DNA from: Limiplasma sp048370855
GTDB lineage: Bacteria > Bacillota > Clostridia > Christensenellales > Aristaeellaceae
Assembly (NCBI GenBank): GCA_048370855.1
Contig: DBGEOK010000049.1
Span: 19,233-83,232 of the forward strand
Length of the DNA: 64,000 nucleotides
Direction of reading: 5' to 3'
Of this stretch, positions 59,429 to 64,000 are shown piece after piece; the stretch's first letter is position 1, and the number at the start of each line of letters is the position of its first letter. The translations under genes were made by a program, and so were the position numbers. Under the pieces are notes generated by a model. The model was not told the DNA's origin. It saw nothing but the letters and a program-made list of their open reading frames with translations, and searched no databases.

Positions 59429-60850
59429 GTGGAAATCGTAACGGCGATTATCGAGGTCTTGATGACGCTTATGAGCTGCTGGCTGATCGTCATGCTCATC
59501 TATCAGCTCGTCATCAGCTTTTTCGGCTTTAAGCGAAACACCAAGGACTACCAGGATCACCCCCCCCAGATGCGGTTTTTGGTGCTCGTACCCGCGCATA
59601 ACGAGGAGGCCGTGATCGGGGATATTATCGATAACCTCAATCATATGGAATACCCGCGGGAGTTGTATGATTTTTATATCCTCGCGGACAATTGCACCGA
59701 TCAGACCGCCGAGCTGGCGCGTTCCATGGGCGCGAACGTGCTGGAAAGCCATAAGGAGAGCGAGGATGCGCCCACCGGAAAGCCTATCGTGCTCCAAAAG
59801 GCCCTTAACGCCCTGGAGGGTTATCAGGACCGGTACGACCTGGTGATGTTTTTCGACGCCGACAACCTTGTGGACCCCAATATGTTTTTAGAGGTCAACA
59901 GCCAGTACCTGTCCGCCAACGGCGAGGCGGATATTATCCAGTGCTATCTTGGCAGCAAGAATAAAAAGGGCATTGTCGCCCTGTTTTATTACATGACGTA
60001 TACGATTACCAACCGTTTTTTTCAGTACGCCAAAAGCCGCCTGGGCCTCAACAGCGTCATCGGCGGCACGGGCTTTGCGGTTTCGGCGCAATATCTGAAC
60101 AAGCGCGGCGGGTGGACCGCCATGTCGCTGACGGAGGATTTTGAGCTCCAGATCGAGGCGACCTGCGACGGCAAACGGATTTTATGGAATAATAACGTTC
60201 GCATTTACGATGAAAAACCGACGCGCTTCCGCGCCAGCTACCGCCAGCGCACGCGCTGGGCGCAGGGCCATTGGTTCGTGGCCTTTAAAAATACGGGCCG
60301 TCTTTTTCGCGCGCTTTATCATAAGCAGATCAAATGGAAGGAATTTTTTTCAACCTTTTTATACATGTACAGCCTGACGCCCTATGTAATACTGGTCATT
60401 CAATTCGCGCTTGGGCTGCTGATGGAAATTTTCAAGTGGACGGGGCTGATAGAGGCCGCGCCGGTTTATGCGTCCGCGGAGAGCTGGTTTGTGCTCAACT
60501 GGCCGAGCATCGCGCTGTTTTTCTACTCCTTTATCTTTCTTTTTTATGTCGGGGACTATATGGACAATCACGAGCACGTCAACCTGAAGGTGTTTTTTCC
60601 AATGCTTTTCAGCGTGCTGATCAATACCCTGATCGCGGGCTGGGCCCAGGTTGTGGGGCTGTGCAAGCACCGCCATCAAACCAACTGGGTTAAAACCGAG
60701 CACAGCATTACCCGGCTGGAGGACATGACCGTGCGCCTCCGCGACGCGGAGAAGGACGAAACCGGACAGGAGGAGGAGCCCCCGCGCCCCGAGCCGGAGA
60801 GCGCCGCCGCGGTAGAGACGGCGCGCGACGAGCAAAGCGTAAGCGCGTAG
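59429..60850 (+). CDS. Membrane glycosyltransferase, family GT2 (processive type)
   Basis: The product has about 473 residues from a GTG at 59429 (start uncertain; a TTG at 59396 is in frame). One N-terminal helix and three or four C-terminal helices frame a GT-A domain: LVLVPAHNEEAVIGDIIDNL, ILADNCTDQTAELA, the metal-binding VMFFDADNLVDPNMF, GGTGFAVSAQYL, TEDFELQ and the QRTRWAQGHW motif (Q..RW). These are the marks of synthases that build polysaccharide from nucleotide sugars at the membrane. The tail (about 435-473) is Glu/Ala-rich and probably disordered. A second GT2 gene follows. Confidence 0.9.
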   Translation: MEIVTAIIEVLMTLMSCWLIVMLIYQLVISFFGFKRNTKDYQDHPPQMRFLVLVPAHNEEAVIGDIIDNLNHMEYPRELYDFYILADNCTDQTAELARSMGANVLESHKESEDAPTGKPIVLQKALNALEGYQDRYDLVMFFDADNLVDPNMFLEVNSQYLSANGEADIIQCYLGSKNKKGIVALFYYMTYTITNRFFQYAKSRLGLNSVIGGTGFAVSAQYLNKRGGWTAMSLTEDFELQIEATCDGKRILWNNNVRIYDEKPTRFRASYRQRTRWAQGHWFVAFKNTGRLFRALYHKQIKWKEFFSTFLYMYSLTPYVILVIQFALGLLMEIFKWTGLIEAAPVYASAESWFVLNWPSIALFFYSFIFLFYVGDYMDNHEHVNLKVFFPMLFSVLINTLIAGWAQVVGLCKHRHQTNWVKTEHSITRLEDMTVRLRDAEKDETGQEEEPPRPEPESAAAVETARDEQSVSA

Positions 60851-60875
60851 TCGGTAGTTGAAAGGGAATGAACGT

Positions 60876-61709
60876 ATGCAAAAGGAGCAAAGGGCGCAAT
60901 CTGTCGTCAGCGTCATTGTGCCGGTATATAACGCGCAGGAAACGATCGAGCGCTGCCTTTCCAGCATTCTGGAGCAGACCTATCCCGCGCTGGAGGTGCT
61001 GGCCGTGGACGACGGAAGCACCGATCAAAGCCTGGCGCTTATGCGAAAATTTGAACGGGAGGACAGCCGCGTGCGCGTGCTGGCGCAGGCCAACAGCGGC
61101 GTCGCGGCGGCCCGGAATCTGGCGATGAACCATGCCACGGGCGATTACCTTCAATTTGTCGACAGCGACGACGAGCTTCCGCCGGACTCGACCGAAAGCC
61201 TGGTGACGGCGTTGGAGACGCAGCAGTGTGATTTAGCCATCGCGCCCTATTGGGAGGTTGTGGGCGGCCTGCGGCAGCGCCGAGGCTACCTGAACAAGGA
61301 TATGGTGCTGAGCCAGCGCTCCTTCCTCGACCGGCTGAGCGCGCACCCTAACAGCTTTTATTACGCGGTGCTGTGGAACAAGCTCTACCGGCGGGATTTG
61401 GTCATCCTCAACAGCATCCGCTGCGACGCCTGGCTCCCCTGGGGCGAGGATTTCGCCATGAATACCGAATACTATCGTTATTGCCACAGCGTCGCGGTGC
61501 TTTCCAAGCCGGTGTACCATTACATCCGCAACATGAACGGCCTTGCGCTCAGCAGCGCGAGGACCTGCCTTTTGCATCCCGTTCACGCTATCCGGGTCAA
61601 GTTCCGTCTGCAAAAGTATTATAAGCGGCTCTATTTGGAAACGGGGCTCTATGATGAATACCGCCATGTGCTGCCCCAGTACCTATTTAAGGTGACCATC
61701 AACCATTGA
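60876..61709 (+). CDS. Glycosyltransferase, family GT2
   Basis: The product has 277 residues from the ATG at 60876 (AAAGGGA upstream). GT-A features are VSVIVPVYNAQETIERCLSSILEQTYPALEVLAVDDGSTDQS, NSGVAAARNLAMNHATGDYLQFVDSDDEL (metal-binding DSDD) and WGEDFAMNTEYYRY. It lacks membrane helices, so it is a cytoplasmic transferase that adds one sugar to a lipid-linked or protein acceptor. It is 25 bp after the membrane GT2, so the two probably work in the same surface glycan pathway. Confidence 0.92.
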   Translation: MQKEQRAQSVVSVIVPVYNAQETIERCLSSILEQTYPALEVLAVDDGSTDQSLALMRKFEREDSRVRVLAQANSGVAAARNLAMNHATGDYLQFVDSDDELPPDSTESLVTALETQQCDLAIAPYWEVVGGLRQRRGYLNKDMVLSQRSFLDRLSAHPNSFYYAVLWNKLYRRDLVILNSIRCDAWLPWGEDFAMNTEYYRYCHSVAVLSKPVYHYIRNMNGLALSSARTCLLHPVHAIRVKFRLQKYYKRLYLETGLYDEYRHVLPQYLFKVTINH

Positions 61710-61976
61710 CGCGCCGGCATAGAAAGTCCGACGGCGGAGCGCGATAAAAATCTGACAAGTAAGAAAGATAGCGGGCCCCTGCCGTGACGGACCCGTCCGG
61801 GTTGAAAAACGCGGATCAGGCTGTCAAAAAATTCATTTGGGAGGTTCGAAGGGCCGTAGCCCTCCGAGCTGCATTCCGAATCCAGCGACATGTGCGGTGG
61901 ATTCGGTAGCCTTGCGCAAAAAGGTTTCCTTACACGTTTCCCCGACCGCGCCGCAGGCGCAGGGGAAACGTGTTTT

Positions 61977-62032
61977 GGCGGAAAAGATCGCCGAAAGGCG
62001 AGCTTTTTCGACGCCCTGAGCCGCGCGCGGCT
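61977..62032. repeat. 56-bp direct repeat, copy 1
   Basis: Identical to 62164-62219. It includes a TCGCC-GAAA-GGCGA hairpin followed by GC and TTTTT (terminator-like on the plus strand) and the palindrome GCCGCGCGCGGC. Confidence 0.8.
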
Positions 62033-62163
62033 CAGACTGTTGACAAACCCATTTTGGAGTGGTTTGGAGGGGCCGAGGCCCCTCCAAATAAAATCGTATC
62101 GCCTGGCTTTGCCAGGCGGGCGGGGAGTTTGCGGCTTTGCCGCAAACACTTCCAACAGTTCTC

Positions 62164-62219
62164 GGCGGAAAAGATCGCCGAAAGGCGAGCTTTTTCGACG
62201 CCCTGAGCCGCGCGCGGCT
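62164..62219. repeat. 56-bp direct repeat, copy 2
   Basis: Exact copy of 61977-62032, 187 bp downstream in the same orientation. Confidence 0.8.
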
Positions 62220-62360
62220 TACCCGCCCTTCGCCTCGCCGACTTCTTTGACATTTTATTTCTGAAACGCTCATGACCTTCACGTTCCAGGTAATTGCTCC
62301 GCAATGGATCCCCGCGGAAATCGAGCTTGTTCATAACGATGGTAATCCATCCGCAAGCTG

Positions 62361-63053
62361 CTATGAATCCCTCATTTTTAAGTAGAACAAATTTGTCAGA
62401 TAGAAGCCAACCGATAGCGCAAGGCAGGAAGCTATCTGAATAATCGCAGGCTTTGCAAAAATGATCTGATTGAAGAACCACATTTCCGCCCGGCGCAGAA
62501 CAGGTATAGGCGTAAATACGCTGATGATGACGACAATAGCGACATCCGCAACCCAACCATACCATTTTGTCTGCATAAAAGTAAGCGTATGGATGATACT
62601 CTCTGCCAGGAGCAAAAAGGCAAACTGCGAGAAAAATGCGGTAAATATGTCGCTGTTCCAGCCAAAAACTTCAATAAGTCCATATACCGTACTGCCGTTT
62701 GCGTTCAGGTATCCATCGAGCAGATACGTTTCAAGAACGCCCAAAAGGCTGATTGCCGCCGCAAATACAAGGTAGTTTATCATGCAGCCATAGAAGAATT
62801 GTTTTTTCTTAACGCCTATGTTTGTCAGCTTGGCGTAGTTTACAAACGCGATAAAAATCGGAGCCAGTATGCAAATCAAATATAGAACGCTGTAAATTGA
62901 AATAGAAGCATCTCCAACATTGTTAAGAGTTCTGTCCAGAACCATATCCACAGCCACTGCCGCCATACAAATAGCGGCTACCAAATATGCTACCCAGGTC
63001 GTGTATTTGAAATTGACTTTCGCAACCGCCCAATATTTTTTGAAGTTAATCAT
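62361..63053 (-). CDS. AT-rich six-helix membrane protein, ABC-2-permease-like
   Basis: This 230-residue protein has six hydrophobic helices (WVAYLVAAICMAAVAVDMVL, YSVLYLICILAPIFIAFVNYA, INYLVFAAAISLLGVLETYL, FAFLLLAESIIHTL, GWVADVAIVVIISVF, IQIASCLALSVGFYL), the layout of ABC-2-type export permeases. Loops have the KKKQFFYG type of motif. AGGAGG precedes the ATG. No ATPase gene is adjacent in the window. Base composition is clearly more AT-rich than the surroundings, suggesting recent acquisition. A 14-bp perfect palindrome lies upstream (63159-63172). Identification is by topology only. Confidence 0.65.
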   Translation of the reverse strand: MINFKKYWAVAKVNFKYTTWVAYLVAAICMAAVAVDMVLDRTLNNVGDASISIYSVLYLICILAPIFIAFVNYAKLTNIGVKKKQFFYGCMINYLVFAAAISLLGVLETYLLDGYLNANGSTVYGLIEVFGWNSDIFTAFFSQFAFLLLAESIIHTLTFMQTKWYGWVADVAIVVIISVFTPIPVLRRAEMWFFNQIIFAKPAIIQIASCLALSVGFYLTNLFYLKMRDS

Positions 63054-63158
63054 GATCCGTTCCTCCTATCATGTTTACAAACAGCTCCGGCTGTTGCGGC
63101 GCGAAATAAATCGCAAGTTCGGCGCGAAATCAACCGCAAATGATTGCGCATAATATGC

Positions 63159-63172
63159 ATGATACGTATCAT
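63159..63172. promoter_or_regulatory. Perfect 14-bp palindrome, candidate operator
   Basis: ATGATACGTATCAT, flanked by TAAT on the left and ATTA on the right, about 105 bp ahead of the membrane protein start and 118 bp ahead of the divergent Spo0A-C-like gene. Spacing fits a dimeric repressor such as a GntR type; no such regulator is in the window. Confidence 0.55.
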
Positions 63173-63201
63173 ATTAACCTAGATAAAATCCCATAAACAG
63201 G

Positions 63202-63223
63202 AAATTCTGTCGTCATCTGTCCC
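63202..63223 (+). promoter_or_regulatory. 0A-box-like tandem site
   Basis: AAATTCTGTCG (63202-63212), identical to 44414-44424, with a second TCTGTC 10 bp further on. Tandem 0A boxes (TGTCGAA) are normally spaced 10 bp. Confidence 0.4.
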
Positions 63224-63289
63224 AATGCATGCAATATCCTGGAAGGATGTTACGATAAGACCATCATTTGTACAAAAGGTGGTTTATTC

Positions 63290-63688
63290 GTGACAACTTC
63301 AGAAGGCTTGGTTCGCTATCTCCTGGGTCCCATTCGCTCAGATATCCGTCCCCTCGCCGTGTCCATTGACCAGACCATCGAACTGCTCTACATCCGTCAG
63401 GTCGCCCAGCATGACCTTCATGTAACCACGGATATCTACCCCGCGGCGGCCAAAGTCCTTCATAAGCAAAACGATAAAAGCTTTGCCAAAGCCGTGGAGC
63501 GTCTGGCCGCAAAATGCTGGGACGCTCTTGAAGACGACGACCTGATGGAGCTGGTGATCGGAAAACGCATGCACCAGCGTCCCTCGCCTCGTGCAATCCT
63601 TTTCTACCTTGCCTTTTTTGTCTACCACAAGGAAGGTTTTTACAAAGCGGAGCGCGAAGATCTGTTTGCTCCCACCATTGCGTTTTGA
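63290..63688 (+). CDS. Stand-alone Spo0A C-terminal-domain-like DNA-binding protein (3)
   Basis: The product has 132 residues from a GTG at 63290 (AAAAGGTGG upstream). It matches the protein at 45373: SIDQTIELLYIRQVAQHDLHVTTDIYPAAAKVLHKQNDKSFAKAVERLAAKCW and then PSPRAILFYLAFFVYHKEGF. The VxxDIYP...F.KAVERL.AKCW block corresponds to the Spo0A effector helices. No receiver domain. A strong terminator follows, so it is monocistronic. Confidence 0.78.
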   Translation: MTTSEGLVRYLLGPIRSDIRPLAVSIDQTIELLYIRQVAQHDLHVTTDIYPAAAKVLHKQNDKSFAKAVERLAAKCWDALEDDDLMELVIGKRMHQRPSPRAILFYLAFFVYHKEGFYKAEREDLFAPTIAF

Positions 63689-63707
63689 TAGGCGCGCATT
63701 TAAAAAT

Positions 63708-63748
63708 AGATATCAACCATCTGAACCAGATGAGCGATATCTGTTTTT
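63708..63748 (+). terminator. Intrinsic terminator of the third Spo0A-C-like gene
   Basis: AGATATC and CATCTG pair with CAGATG and GATATCT around an AAC loop, with a 3x3 internal loop; GTTTTT follows. Confidence 0.75.
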
Positions 63749-63798
63749 CGGGCCTTGGCGCGTGGAGGCCGTGAGATACCCCCGCACGCGCGGGCGTG

Positions 63799-64000
63799 TC
63801 AGATGTCCAGGTTCAGGCGTTTGCGCGCGGTTGCATAAATCGGCTTGCTCAGCTCGATACCGGTAGCGTCAAAGCCCTCCAGATTCGCCGCCTCCAGCGT
63901 TGTGCCGCTGCCCGCGAAGGGGTCGAGGATGCGCCCGCCGGGGAGGCAGATGCGCACAAGCTCGCGCATCAACGCGAGGGGCTTCTGCGTCTGGTGGAGG
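63799..64000 (-). CDS. DNA methyltransferase (N4/N6 type), C-terminal part
   Basis: Reading from the right edge the frame gives LHQTQKPLALMRELVRICLPGG, then ILDPFAGSGTTLEAANLEGFDATGIELSKPIYATARKRL, and stops at 63799. DPFAGSGTT is the S-adenosylmethionine-binding motif of N6-adenine and N4-cytosine methyltransferases, and TQKPLALMREL is the segment just before it in beta-class enzymes. The motif order means the catalytic DPPY motif lies outside the window. It could belong to a restriction-modification system, a mobile element or cell-cycle control. Confidence 0.85.
   Translation of the reverse strand, partial: LHQTQKPLALMRELVRICLPGGRILDPFAGSGTTLEAANLEGFDATGIELSKPIYATARKRLNLDI

Larger units (their letters stand above)
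61876..62219. repeat. Cluster of perfect palindromes (REP-like array)
   Basis: Within 350 bp there are several inverted repeats: CCGAATCCA (61876 with 61898), ACACGTTTCCCC (61932 with 61962), TTTGGAGGGGCC (62063 with 62077, 2-base loop), CGCCTGGC (62100 with 62111, TTT loop) and GTTTGCGGC (62127 with 62139, TTT loop). Two copies of a 56-bp direct repeat are embedded. Short open frames here encode only repeat-derived peptides, and no gene is supported in 61710-62360. Confidence 0.75.

Noticed and set aside
61876..62219. Possible CRISPR array
   Set aside because: Only two copies of the 56-bp unit, a single 131-bp interval and no cas genes. The palindromes are all different.
61833..62282. 149-codon open frame within the palindromic region
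   Set aside because: The peptide repeats the same SRARLRASKKLAFRRSF-type segment because it reads the duplicated 56-bp unit; there is no start signal. The repeats explain it.

Overview
The window looks like chromosomal DNA from a GC-rich, Gram-positive member of the Clostridia, probably a gut anaerobe. The evidence is the ylxM-ffh-rpsP-khpA-rimM-trmD order, strong AGGAGG-type ribosome binding sites, YesM/YesN-type regulation, free-standing Spo0A-C-like DNA-binding proteins, a Dlt-like acylation cassette, and many secreted family 3 glycoside hydrolases (GH3). I saw no rRNA, tRNA or CRISPR array. Species cannot be named from the sequence alone.

Layout. 1-5.2 kb is accessory and partly decayed: a nonsense-broken tyrosine integrase, two paralogous small proteins, an ECF sigma factor with a membrane partner, a small secreted peptidoglycan-binding protein, a Cro/CI-type regulator and two pairs of short direct repeats. 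5.2-25 kb is mostly minus strand. It holds four large secreted GH3 enzymes of one subtype, a VTC / DUF4956 / CotH operon, a TetR / MATE / cytidylate-kinase-like operon (the kinase is frameshifted), a free-standing CBM9-like protein and a secreted beta-helix protein. 25.0-26.5 kb encodes an AraC-type response regulator on the plus strand.

26.5-42.0 kb is one nearly unbroken minus-strand gene series of about 15 kb. Read in transcription order it is: CBM9-like protein, sugar-binding protein, GH3, two sugar permeases, GH3, ABC ATPase, acyl carrier protein, adenylation enzyme, MBOAT acyltransferase, SGNH protein, second adenylation enzyme and a small decayed exported ORF. This joins sugar capture, hydrolysis and uptake to a Dlt-like acylation cassette. 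A YesM-type sensor kinase is divergent from its head (42.2 kb), and the matching type of response regulator lies beyond its tail (25.0 kb). The likely flow is sensing by the kinase, activation through the regulator, glycan trimming by GH3, import by the ABC system, and acyl decoration of an extracellular polymer.

44.5-48.7 kb has two small Spo0A-C-like proteins, a TVP38/DedA-type membrane protein and an OmpR-type two-component system. 48.7-61.7 kb is mostly housekeeping: SRP54, ribosomal protein S16, RNA maturation and modification factors, SurE, an RpiR regulator, a flavoprotein, an exonuclease, a nucleoside kinase and two glycosyltransferases. 61.8-62.25 kb is a cluster of perfect palindromes and a duplicated 56-bp element. 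62.3-63.7 kb has an AT-rich orphan ABC-2-type membrane protein and a third Spo0A-C-like gene. The window ends inside a DNA methyltransferase.

The observations I consider most worth checking are the fusion of sugar utilisation with acylation in one gene series, the loss of the amine-binding Asp in one of the two adenylation enzymes, the three stand-alone Spo0A-C-like proteins with 0A-box-like upstream sites, and the 22-bp-spaced TCCGGCA repeats.
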